A stretch of 64,000 nucleotides of DNA from Bacillus sp. B15-48 (GTDB lineage Bacteria > Bacillota > Bacilli > Bacillales > Cytobacillaceae): assembly GCF_016879755.1 (NCBI RefSeq), contig NZ_WOFU01000003.1:62001-126000 (forward strand). The letters are read 5' to 3'. The translations under genes were made by a program, and so were the position numbers. The notes beneath the pieces are model-generated. The model was not told the origin of the DNA, did not search any database, and saw only the letters and a program-made list of their open reading frames with translations. How positions within the stretch are numbered: position 1 is the stretch's first letter; each line of letters begins with the position of its first letter. Positions 1-7,794 of the stretch are shown one piece after another.

Positions 1-58
1 TAAAACGAAAATAAAAGGTTTCAATTTATTTGTTTAGTAATTGAGAGAGGATTGAAAT

Positions 59-574
59 CTAAGCTGGATACTTTTCAAAAAGAATATGCCTTAATTGTTT
101 CCGTGCCCGATGCAATCGGGTTTTTACTGTTGTTGACTTTAATTGCAGTTCATCGGCAATTTCAGCTTCCTTTAAACCATATTGAAGTTTAAGAATAAGA
201 ACCTGCTGGTAACTCAATGGTAATTGTTGTACAGACTCACTTAACTGTTCTTTAAACAGTATGAATTCAACTTCTTCTTCCGGGCTTACCATTACATCTT
301 GTTTAAATTGCAGTTGCTCAATATAAGACATCTCAGCCGACATACTGCATCGCCGTTTTTCCGCCCGCAGAAAATCAATCGCTGTTCTCACTGTTATTGA
401 TGAGAGCCAAGCACCAAGTTTATCTATATTTTCAATCGTGTCGATATTTTTATAGGCTTTTATAAAAGCCTCCTGGACCACATCTTCTGATGTATACCAA
501 TCCTTCGTAATTGAATACGCAATAAAGGTTAACCTGCTCGTATGTTCCATAAAAAGGATTTCAAAGTCAATCAA
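59..574 (-). CDS. ECF-type RNA polymerase sigma factor
   Basis: A 171-residue protein of the extracytoplasmic-function sigma-70 group. Sigma region 2 is visible near residues 5-75 (a SEDVVQEAF-like stretch, then WLSSITVRTAIDFLR). Region 4, a helix-turn-helix that reads the -35 box, lies near residues 115-165 (LPLSYQQVLILK ... TTVKTRLHRARKQLR). The start is TTG with a GGGGGAAA ribosome site nine bases upstream; no better ATG lies before region 2. It sits 63 bp downstream of an ABC permease on the same strand. No anti-sigma gene is visible, but one could lie beyond the left edge. The target regulon cannot be read from sequence. Confidence 0.9.
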   Translation of the reverse strand: MIDFEILFMEHTSRLTFIAYSITKDWYTSEDVVQEAFIKAYKNIDTIENIDKLGAWLSSITVRTAIDFLRAEKRRCSMSAEMSYIEQLQFKQDVMVSPEEEVEFILFKEQLSESVQQLPLSYQQVLILKLQYGLKEAEIADELQLKSTTVKTRLHRARKQLRHILFEKYPA

Positions 575-637
575 ACCGATTTCCCCCTAAAAAACACTGA
601 TGGTATGTGACAACACTTTTTGCCACATTCCAATTAT

Positions 638-2608
638 CTAGTTAAAGTAGCTTCTAACAAAGTCCGGGGAATGCGGCTCATCTATATAGAGAATCTCAGT
701 ATGTTCAGTCCCCTCATAATGTAAAACAGCAATATACTGGTGTACAGGACCCCAACCAGCATTATTTAACACTTCATCCATTTGTTCTTTATCGGTGATT
801 TTCATAACTTCATCACTGTTTGCTATTTTTCCAGAGATGTCTTCATGATGAGTAAACTCTATAGAATCCCACTTCACTATTTCGATAGACGATAGATCAT
901 CAGGAACAACCCTTGTCTGTTTTAGCAAATTACGTTCTTCTAACCATTGATTTAATTGATTATAGGTGGGCTTGAAATGTAAATATAGATAATAATTATC
1001 ACCGATAAAAAATTCAATCATTGATCCTCTACCGCTAAAATAGACACTATCTTCATGTGATTCATTAAGATTATCTGCTTGAAGTACCTTAATCAGTTCT
1101 TTCAATTCCTCTTGATCATGTATGATTACATCTCTTTTCCCTGGCCCGTTCGCTCTAAAAGAAACATGATTGACTGACTCAACATCTATATGAAAAATCT
1201 CATTTGATGCAACTTTATATTCGCTAGATTCATAGATTGGTTTGTAAAGATCCTCATAGATCTTTTCATGAACACGATACTGCCTGATTACCTTTTTTCC
1301 ATTATTCAATTCGTAAAGGAAAAAAGCCGTTTTTAAGTATTCATTTTCCGCTAAATCTATATTCACTTTTTTATCATCAATGATTTGCTGATGTAATTTG
1401 CGAACGGCTTCTATATTTTTATTCTCCTCTAATGGCAACGGTACGAACAGATGAGAGTAGAACTCTTGATTGCCATACCCATAAGGTGAATCAGCGAGAA
1501 TGACATTTTTAACTTCGTCTTGTTCAGGAACTTTATTCTCATAAAAACCGAGGGTTTGAACTACCCCGATTAAGACGATAACAATACCCACGTATAGGAA
1601 TAAACCCTTGAGGTGGTGAAATACTCGCCATGTTTTCTGCAGCAACATTTCCGCAATATAATAACCAATTACCGTTCCAATTAAATAACCGAATATCGTC
1701 CAAAACGTGCTGTTGTTTTGCACCTCTCCAAAATACATTCCACCTAATAGCATCGTACAAAAAGTCACACCATATTTGAAAACCCCACGAAGTCTAACAA
1801 ATGCAATCGCCTCTGATGCACTCTCTATTTTTCTTTTTTTATAGAAATACAATGAAAGGCCATAAAAAATGAATATGAGTGCAACATAAACACCAACCTC
1901 ATTCCATTGCACGATTCGCCTTTGAAGTTCAGTTGCATATGTAAGTGGTGAAAGAGTTAGAACATTGTCATTAAGGTAGTAATCACCCGGAAACCCGAAT
2001 AGGAAATATTTAAGATTTGTAAAACTCAGCACTGTAAATCCTACAGGAAATAAAAGCATAATATAAGTTAATACAGCTTGAACAGCAGAGATTCCCGTCA
2101 TCATCGCAACAAAAATTCCGACAATAAACAACAACATATTAAGTAATATCATGACTCCAAACCAATAAAAGATATCCTTCACTTGGAAATAAATGCTTAA
2201 GTCCAAAACTGAATGCACGAATAAGACGATCAACGCGATTAAGAATAGGGGCAAAAATAGAGCCATTATTCCACTGAGCGAATAGTGATGAAAGATTTTC
2301 CCCCTTCTAAGCGGTAGGCTGTGCAGTAGATCTGCAGCCTCCTTTACATGCAAAAAACGAAATAAAAATATAGACAGTAAAATTGGAATGACCATCATCA
2401 GAACAAACTGAATTTCAAAATTGTACTCAAAAAGATTGTTAACCGGACCATATTGTTGGAGCCTTTCTTTTTCGTCTGAATACAACATAATCATTCTTAA
2501 CGGCAGAGCAAAAAATAAACCTAAAAAGTAAACAATAGAAATCCAACCCGTACTACGGATAATTTGCAAAATAATTTCTTTATTTAACAATGATATTTTC
2601 GATGGCAT
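638..2608 (-). CDS. ABC-2-type transporter permease with large C-terminal domain
   Basis: A 656-residue membrane protein. Roughly the first 380 residues hold many hydrophobic segments, and about 250 hydrophilic C-terminal residues follow, probably extracytoplasmic. It is the membrane partner of the ATPase just upstream. The reading frame is open further upstream, but the start was set at the ATG at 2608 because a GGGGGAT ribosome site precedes it. The gene then overlaps the ATPase 3' end by 29 bp, which suggests translational coupling. An ATG at 2629 is the alternative. The arrangement GntR regulator, ATPase, permease resembles the B. subtilis ytr operon, which responds to cell-wall antibiotics. 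The substrate here is unknown. Confidence 0.8.
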   Translation of the reverse strand: MPSKISLLNKEIILQIIRSTGWISIVYFLGLFFALPLRMIMLYSDEKERLQQYGPVNNLFEYNFEIQFVLMMVIPILLSIFLFRFLHVKEAADLLHSLPLRRGKIFHHYSLSGIMALFLPLFLIALIVLFVHSVLDLSIYFQVKDIFYWFGVMILLNMLLFIVGIFVAMMTGISAVQAVLTYIMLLFPVGFTVLSFTNLKYFLFGFPGDYYLNDNVLTLSPLTYATELQRRIVQWNEVGVYVALIFIFYGLSLYFYKKRKIESASEAIAFVRLRGVFKYGVTFCTMLLGGMYFGEVQNNSTFWTIFGYLIGTVIGYYIAEMLLQKTWRVFHHLKGLFLYVGIVIVLIGVVQTLGFYENKVPEQDEVKNVILADSPYGYGNQEFYSHLFVPLPLEENKNIEAVRKLHQQIIDDKKVNIDLAENEYLKTAFFLYELNNGKKVIRQYRVHEKIYEDLYKPIYESSEYKVASNEIFHIDVESVNHVSFRANGPGKRDVIIHDQEELKELIKVLQADNLNESHEDSVYFSGRGSMIEFFIGDNYYLYLHFKPTYNQLNQWLEERNLLKQTRVVPDDLSSIEIVKWDSIEFTHHEDISGKIANSDEVMKITDKEQMDEVLNNAGWGPVHQYIAVLHYEGTEHTEILYIDEPHSPDFVRSYFN

Positions 2609-3482
2609 AGCCGATATCCCCCATTTCATAAATAAAAATTTCCTCAAGGGTAAGCGGCAGCAAATCAAAAATGACAGGGTTTGAATTTCGAATTTGTTCT
2701 TGAATCTCGTCATCTTTCCCTCTAACAATACAGAGAAAAACACTTCCTCGTTTTTCCTGATGAAGGATTGACAAATTTTTAAATGAATTTTCCGGAAATT
2801 CTCCCTTATAGGCAATCTGGATTTTATGAACATCTGATTTTAAATCGTCTAGCTCTTTTTCAATGATGATCTTCCCTTTATGGATTATGCCAATATGATC
2901 ACAAATATCTTCAATTTCTCGTAGATTATGGGAAGAAATTAAGATCGTCATCTCTCTGTCCGCTACATCTTGAATCAAAAGATTTTTTATTTTCTTTCTT
3001 ACAACGGGATCAAGCCCATCCATTGGTTCATCTAAAATCATAATTTCTGGTTTCGTAGATAAAGCAAGGATAAAGGCAGCCTGCCGTTGCCATCCCTTCG
3101 AAAAAGAATGAATTTTCTTTTTCACATCTAGCTCGAATGAAGATACAAGCTTTTGGAAACGTTCATCACTCCATGACGGATAAATACTCTTGTAAAAATT
3201 AGCCATCTCTAATGTTGTATATTGAGATAAAAAATAAGGCTGATCAGGGATATAGAATATCTTTTGTTTTAAAGCAATATTCTCAAACACCGTTTCTCCA
3301 TCGATGGTTACACTCCCTTGTTCTTGCAAATAAATTCCCGAAAGCAGTTTAATTAAAGTCGTTTTCCCCGCCCCATTTGAACCAATCAGTCCATAAATGG
3401 ACCCTTTTTGAATAGATAGGCTAACATTTTCAACGGCTTTATACCGATCAAAGTTTTTACTAACATTTTTCATCTCAATCAT
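2580..3482 (-). CDS. ABC transporter ATP-binding protein, YtrB/YhcG-like
   Basis: A 300-residue ABC ATPase. Walker A reads GSNGAGKTT (about residues 34-42). A degenerate signature (FSKGWQRQ) sits near residue 125. Walker B is IMILDEPMDGLDP, and the switch histidine follows in SSHNL. The signature lacks the usual LSGGQ, as is common in the YtrB/YhcG group of ATPases that sit next to short GntR regulators. The start ATG overlaps the 3' end of the regulator by 8 bp, so the operon is tightly coupled. It should energise the permease encoded immediately downstream. Confidence 0.9.
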   Translation of the reverse strand: MIEMKNVSKNFDRYKAVENVSLSIQKGSIYGLIGSNGAGKTTLIKLLSGIYLQEQGSVTIDGETVFENIALKQKIFYIPDQPYFLSQYTTLEMANFYKSIYPSWSDERFQKLVSSFELDVKKKIHSFSKGWQRQAAFILALSTKPEIMILDEPMDGLDPVVRKKIKNLLIQDVADREMTILISSHNLREIEDICDHIGIIHKGKIIIEKELDDLKSDVHKIQIAYKGEFPENSFKNLSILHQEKRGSVFLCIVRGKDDEIQEQIRNSNPVIFDLLPLTLEEIFIYEMGDIGYAIENIIVK

Positions 3483-3864
3483 TTCTCTCGCCTCCCCCTT
3501 TTAAAGCGTCAATATTTTTTATTATGTTCATTATTTCTTCTCTTGAGATGCCAAAATATAATGCTTCCAAGATCATGCTCTCAAGTTCTCTCAATATAAC
3601 TTTTCGTTTTTCAGAATCCTTTGATTGGTTGTTTGGATTCACGAAGCTACCTTTTCCTTTTTGCGAGTAGATGAACCCTTGATTTTCCAACTCTCGATAC
3701 GCCTTTTGTATCGTATTAGGATTAATAGTAAGCTGCTGTGCTAATGTCCGGACAGATGGCAACTGTTCATCAGGCTTTAACACTTCACCAATGATTAACT
3801 CTTTAAGTTTGTCGACAAGCTGTTCATAAATCGGTTTACGGCTCCTCGTATCAAGCTCTAACAT
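3475..3864 (-). CDS. GntR-family regulator, YtrA subfamily
   Basis: A 129-residue regulator. The N-terminal GntR winged helix includes the stretches PIYEQLVDKLKELI and LPSVRTLAQQLTINPNTIQ, followed by a short C-terminal dimerisation tail instead of a ligand domain, which is typical of the YtrA subfamily. An ATG at 3864 was chosen over an upstream in-frame TTG (3876) because a GGGGG ribosome site lies directly before the ATG. It heads an ABC transporter operon and most likely represses its own promoter, where repeats are visible (3885-3930). The inducer is unknown; YtrA of B. subtilis responds to lipid-II-targeting antibiotics. Confidence 0.9.
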   Translation of the reverse strand: MLELDTRSRKPIYEQLVDKLKELIIGEVLKPDEQLPSVRTLAQQLTINPNTIQKAYRELENQGFIYSQKGKGSFVNPNNQSKDSEKRKVILRELESMILEALYFGISREEIMNIIKNIDALKGGGERND

Positions 3865-3884
3865 ATAGACCCCCAATCTGTACT

Positions 3885-3930
3885 GTACTATGTGTATTCA
3901 CCGTACTGCGTGTATTATTATAAGTAATAC
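3885..3930 (-). promoter_or_regulatory. Candidate operator and promoter of the GntR/ABC operon
   Basis: Two 14-base direct copies, GTACTatGTGTATT at 3885 and GTACTgcGTGTATT at 3903, are spaced 18 bases apart. They are followed by a perfect inverted repeat GTATTA-N7-TAATAC at 3912-3930. Read on the minus strand the palindrome contains TATAAT (3917-3922), a likely -10 box, so a bound repressor would cover the promoter. No convincing -35 box is seen at the right spacing. Confidence 0.55.
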
Positions 3931-4055
3931 AGTTAGATTATATGACAATGATTCCCTTTCGTAAAGTATTTTTTTATTGAAAAATTTTGCACTCGTCTAA
4001 AGTCGTGCACATGAAAAAAAACACCTAATCCATACTAAGGGGGAGGTGAATTGTT

Positions 4056-4952
4056 TTGAATTTTGCTTGGATTATCGGTCTAATGTTACTCTCTCAATCT
4101 CAACCAGCTCCTAGTGTAAACTCATTGCTCATTCTTCATGAAAAAGAGCCAATTGTAACGATTAACCGTTCAGATTTTTCTCTGCCAATTGTTGGCTATC
4201 CATTCATCGATTTGGATGAATTTAATCATCTATCTGATGAATTAGCTAAACATGTTCGACAACCAGCTGTAAACGCCATCATTGATGAGTATGGCAGCAT
4301 TATTTCTGAGAAAGCAGGAGTAGAGCTAAACAAAGAAAAGTTCGAAGAACAATTTTTTGCATTTTTTCACGAAAAAAAACGTAACTCAATTGAATTGCCC
4401 TTAAGGAGGATATATCCACGTGTCGATAGTGAACTGCTTGCGAATATCAACACGAAAGTAATTGGCTATTATGCAACTTATTATAATCATCGGAATGTAC
4501 AACGGTCCCATAATGTCGAACTAGCATCAGAGGCTATTAATAATTACGTTGTTTTTCCCGGAGAAACCTTTTCATTTAATCAGACTGTAGGAATGAGAAC
4601 AAAGGAGAAAGGCTATTTACCAGCACCAATTATTGTAAGAGGAGAGCTCTCCGAAGGAATTGGCGGAGGAATTTGTCAAGTTTCATCGACATTATTTAAT
4701 GCTGCCGACCGTTCTGGCCTCCAAATCATTAAGCGGTATTCACACAGTAAGAGAGTCCCTTATGTCCCGCCAGGCCGTGATGCTACTGTTAGCTGGTATG
4801 GACCTGACTTTACTTTTAAAAATTCTTACAATCAACCAGTCCTTATTCGCGCAAAAGCAAAGTCAGGAATGATGACAGTCATTCTATTTTCATCTGACGA
4901 TATCAATGTCCAACAAAGACAAGTCCCTAGCATGGGCTTTAGGGGAGAATAA
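4056..4952 (+). CDS. VanW-family protein
   Basis: A 298-residue protein with a hydrophobic N-terminus that could act as a signal peptide. The VanW domain covers about residues 130-285: LASEAINNYVVFPGETFSFN, GIGGGICQVSSTLFNAA and PGRDATVSW are hallmark blocks. The start is TTG with a strong GGGGGAGGTG site. VanW proteins occur in vancomycin-resistance clusters and widely in spore formers; the biochemical role is not established, though a cell-wall role is suspected. It stands alone, convergent with the NhaC-family transporter. A second VanW protein is at 61023-62045. Confidence 0.85.
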   Translation: MNFAWIIGLMLLSQSQPAPSVNSLLILHEKEPIVTINRSDFSLPIVGYPFIDLDEFNHLSDELAKHVRQPAVNAIIDEYGSIISEKAGVELNKEKFEEQFFAFFHEKKRNSIELPLRRIYPRVDSELLANINTKVIGYYATYYNHRNVQRSHNVELASEAINNYVVFPGETFSFNQTVGMRTKEKGYLPAPIIVRGELSEGIGGGICQVSSTLFNAADRSGLQIIKRYSHSKRVPYVPPGRDATVSWYGPDFTFKNSYNQPVLIRAKAKSGMMTVILFSSDDINVQQRQVPSMGFRGE

Positions 4953-4954
4953 AT

Positions 4955-4992
4955 ACAAAGAGCCAACCTTTTGTTAAGGGTCGGCTCTTTGT
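4955..4992. terminator. Bidirectional intrinsic terminator
   Basis: The hairpin ACAAAGAGCC ... GGCTCTTTGT has ten-base perfect outer arms and extra pairing inside. It lies between convergent genes (VanW and the NhaC-family transporter). Confidence 0.8.
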
Positions 4993-5011
4993 GAATTTGT
5001 TAGTTACAAAA

Positions 5012-6568
5012 CTAAAACTTTTTTGATTTGCCTACTGATACCCAAATAATCAGCAATATCGCAACAACAACAGCTAGTGCCGCCAATGTGCTTCCCGTAA
5101 AGCCCATGACAATATATCCAGCAGATGCAATCGCCGCACTCGTTAATGCGTAGGGTAATTGAGTCATAACATGGTCAATATGATTTGAGCCAGCTCCAGT
5201 TGAAGACAATATTGTCGTATCAGATATTGGTGAGCAATGATCTCCAAATACAGCACCGCCAAGCACCGCTGCCATTGCAGGGAGAATTAACTGAACATCA
5301 GAAACTGCAGCAATTTCACCAGCGATTGGTAATAATATTCCAAACGAACCCCAAGAAGTACCGGTAGAAAAGGCCATAAACCCAGCAAGGATAAATAGAA
5401 TGACAGGAAGATAAGCAATGTTTAAATTGGCATTCTCAACAACGCCAGCCAAATAAGTTCCTGTTTCCAATCTTCCGATTAGATCACCTATCGCCCAGGC
5501 GAAAATTAAAATATAGACAGCAGGTAACATTGACTTTATTCCTGCAATTACACCTCTGCCAAACACGTTTCCATCTATTCCGCGCAACACATAGACTTGC
5601 CTAAAAAACATGATCATAGATACAATAAATCCAGCAATTCCTCCGATAATCAGTGACAGTGTCACGTCTGTATTTTCAAAGATTGCTAAAATAGTTGCAT
5701 TCCCTTCAACTGCTTGTGCCCCAGTCCATAACATCGCTCCGACTGTTCCAACAAACAGAGCAATAATTGGCCAAATTAAATCTTCCATTCTTCCTTTATT
5801 GCTTGTCGGCAAATCATCTTTTAATTCACCTGGGACAGATTTCTCTGGATCATACATTATACCTTCATTTATAGCCCTTTCCTCATGGACCTTCATTGAA
5901 CCTAAATTGACATTTTTCAGGACAACGATGAACACCAAACCAATTGCAGCCCAAACATACAAATTCATTGGTGCTATTTGCATAAATGCAGAAAATGCGC
6001 TATATTCCGTTACACCATGTGTGGCAAGAATCGTCCCGATAAGAACAATAATCGTTGCTCCCCAGCTCGAAACAGGTGATACGACACAAATCGGTGCTGA
6101 AGTAGAGTCAATGATATACGCAAGTTTTGCTCTAGAAACCTTTTGTCTATCAGTGATCGGGCGTGTAACTTGTCCAACAGCCAAGGCATTAAAATAATCA
6201 TCGATAAAAATAACAATTCCTAATATCGCGCCAACTAATTGCGAACCAACACGAGTTTTCACACGTTTTAGAGCCCATTCACCAAATGCGCGGCTACCGC
6301 CCGAAATGGATATAAACGCAGTAATAATCCCTAATAAAAGCAAAAATAAGATGATGTAAACACTAGAAGTATTTATCGCTCCTTCTGAAACAAAAATCCC
6401 TACTACAGCTTCCCAAATAATTGCAAAAGTCTTGCCAATCTTAAAGTCTGCCAGCAACAACGCAGCAGCAATGATTCCAAATCCGAGGGATAATAGCACT
6501 CGCCTTGTAACAATTGCCATTACAATCGCTAAAACAGGGGGTAAAATTGAAAAAATTGTATTTTCCAT
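5012..6568 (-). CDS. lysW: NhaC-family transporter, probable lysine transporter LysW
   Basis: A 518-residue polytopic membrane protein with about 12 hydrophobic segments. NhaC-superfamily blocks are visible: a FIDDYFNALAVG-type motif near residues 121-132, then DSTSAPICVVSPVSSWGA and, near the C-terminus, GDHCSPISDTTILSS. By family alone it would be called a Na+/H+ antiporter. A clear lysine riboswitch lies directly upstream, however, and L-box-controlled NhaC-family genes have been proposed as lysine transporters (LysW). Lysine uptake coupled to Na+ or H+ is therefore the better inference. The start ATG has a GGAGGAGG site. Transcription should be shut off when lysine is abundant. Confidence 0.8.
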   Translation of the reverse strand: MENTIFSILPPVLAIVMAIVTRRVLLSLGFGIIAAALLLADFKIGKTFAIIWEAVVGIFVSEGAINTSSVYIILFLLLLGIITAFISISGGSRAFGEWALKRVKTRVGSQLVGAILGIVIFIDDYFNALAVGQVTRPITDRQKVSRAKLAYIIDSTSAPICVVSPVSSWGATIIVLIGTILATHGVTEYSAFSAFMQIAPMNLYVWAAIGLVFIVVLKNVNLGSMKVHEERAINEGIMYDPEKSVPGELKDDLPTSNKGRMEDLIWPIIALFVGTVGAMLWTGAQAVEGNATILAIFENTDVTLSLIIGGIAGFIVSMIMFFRQVYVLRGIDGNVFGRGVIAGIKSMLPAVYILIFAWAIGDLIGRLETGTYLAGVVENANLNIAYLPVILFILAGFMAFSTGTSWGSFGILLPIAGEIAAVSDVQLILPAMAAVLGGAVFGDHCSPISDTTILSSTGAGSNHIDHVMTQLPYALTSAAIASAGYIVMGFTGSTLAALAVVVAILLIIWVSVGKSKKF

Positions 6569-6649
6569 TCCATTGTCCTCCTCCTATTTTGTGAAGGGGG
6601 GAACTTCGCATGAGAGAGAAATTCTAGGTTTTCAAAGAAGCTCTTTTAC

Positions 6650-6690
6650 AATAAAAAAGAGCAACGATAGAGAAAAATCTACCGCTGCTC
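6650..6690 (-). terminator. Riboswitch-controlled intrinsic terminator
   Basis: On the minus strand a long stem (GAGCAGCGGTAGA pairing with TCTATCGTTGCTC) is followed by TTTTTT. It lies between the lysine aptamer and the transporter start, so it is the expression platform of the L box. Confidence 0.85.
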
Positions 6691-6714
6691 CTTTGTAAGC
6701 AACTAGTTTCTCCA

Positions 6715-6900
6715 TCACGACCTGTAGCTCCTCATCATAGTATTTTACTATAATGACAGTGTTACTCTTGTTAAAAGCAACCCCAGCAATTAAATAATCG
6801 ACCTATTTAAAAGCTTCGGCAGGTTTTCCTTTCAACTGTGATCATCGTTGTCATCCTCACACAGCTTACTCTTAACCCCTGCACCTCTACCCCATCGGAA
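6715..6900 (-). promoter_or_regulatory. Lysine riboswitch (L box) aptamer
   Basis: Read on the minus strand, the conserved L-box blocks appear in order: GGGGTAGAGGTGC, AAGAGTA, GAAAGG, CTGCCGAAGC, TTGCTGGGGTTGCT, ACACTGTCATTATA and GGAGCTAC. They match the B. subtilis lysC leader in order and spacing. The closing P1 helix pairs GTAG near 6890 with CTAC near 6727. The aptamer is followed at once by a strong terminator and then by the NhaC-family gene, so it is a lysine-sensing off switch. Confidence 0.92.
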
Positions 6901-6910
6901 TGATAAGGTG

Positions 6911-6940
6911 AATATCGAATTTTCTATATTAATATATCAA
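6911..6940 (-). promoter_or_regulatory. Candidate promoter of the L-box leader
   Basis: On the minus strand TTGATA (6935-6940) and GATATT (6911-6916) are separated by 18 bases, just upstream of the aptamer. The -10 box is a weak match. Confidence 0.4.
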
Positions 6941-6951
6941 CTTTTATTGTT

Positions 6952-7713
6952 TTAGACAATATAAAAATTTTTCGTATTCATATATATACTCTCATAGATT
7001 TGTTGAATCGTCCGTTTTTTTATTTTAGCTATTTCCTCTATACTATCATGAATCATCGCTGGCCTCGTCTTTTTCCCACTAAACTTCCCAGCAAAAGGCC
7101 ATGGACCATCTGTCTCTGCCATTATTAATTCAAGAGGATAACCACGGACAAGTTCTCTTATTTCTTCCTCATAAACGACATCCGGTGTGATCGAAATAAA
7201 ATACTCATTCGCAGAGAGCCGATTGATCAACTTTGCATCCCCTTTAAACCAATGGAAGTGCGCCTTAGAAACGGTATGTTTTTCAAGTAAATCACATACA
7301 ATATGGGCATCATCGTAGACAGCATGTAGGGCAATCGGTAAATCTAGCTGTTTTGCTAATCTTATAAACGCATCTAAATATTCTATATACTGCTCGTATG
7401 CTTGTGTCAATTGATTTTTTTTACGTAAATAATAAGGAAGGCCTACCTCACCTATGGCAACTGCTTCATCTTTATTTGTTTTTATCCATAATAATAAATC
7501 TTGAAGTTGACTTTCTGAAGGAAGCTCTTGTTCAGGGTGAAAACCAAAACACGGTTTTATCGCAGAATATTTTTTAGATAAGGTCAAATTTTTTAAACAG
7601 GATTGAAAATCCATAGAAACGGAAATGAGTGCCGTAACATCGGAGAGGATATCAGAAACCTCTTCTTCCTTGTATTTATCAATATGAATGTGAGCATCGA
7701 TAATTCTTCGCAT
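6952..7713 (-). CDS. TatD-family metal-dependent hydrolase
   Basis: A 253-residue protein with a TIM-barrel metallohydrolase pattern. The metal-binding HxH is at the N-terminus (DAHIHID), with a mid-protein glutamate (AIGEVGLPYY), histidines in LPIALHAVYDD and KAHFHWFKG, and the late aspartate in MAETDGPWP. TatD enzymes are Mg2+-dependent DNases or exonucleases. The length (250-260) is normal. The ATG has a GGAGGG site. It is upstream of the L-box leader on the same strand but probably separately controlled. It is shorter and more divergent than the B. subtilis TatD orthologue (YabD), so its exact substrate is open. Confidence 0.85.
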   Translation of the reverse strand: MRRIIDAHIHIDKYKEEEVSDILSDVTALISVSMDFQSCLKNLTLSKKYSAIKPCFGFHPEQELPSESQLQDLLLWIKTNKDEAVAIGEVGLPYYLRKKNQLTQAYEQYIEYLDAFIRLAKQLDLPIALHAVYDDAHIVCDLLEKHTVSKAHFHWFKGDAKLINRLSANEYFISITPDVVYEEEIRELVRGYPLELIMAETDGPWPFAGKFSGKKTRPAMIHDSIEEIAKIKKRTIQQIYESIYMNTKNFYIV

Positions 7714-7794
7714 GATTGATTCCCTCCAAAGATAAAATAGCGAATTTATTCTATCTATTTTAGTATTTAACCAAAGAAAATAGGAAGTGTTTTT

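Noticed and set aside
5610-6197. A long plus-strand frame opposite the NhaC-family gene
   Set aside because: It is a shadow of the real minus-strand gene; composition follows the antisense codons.
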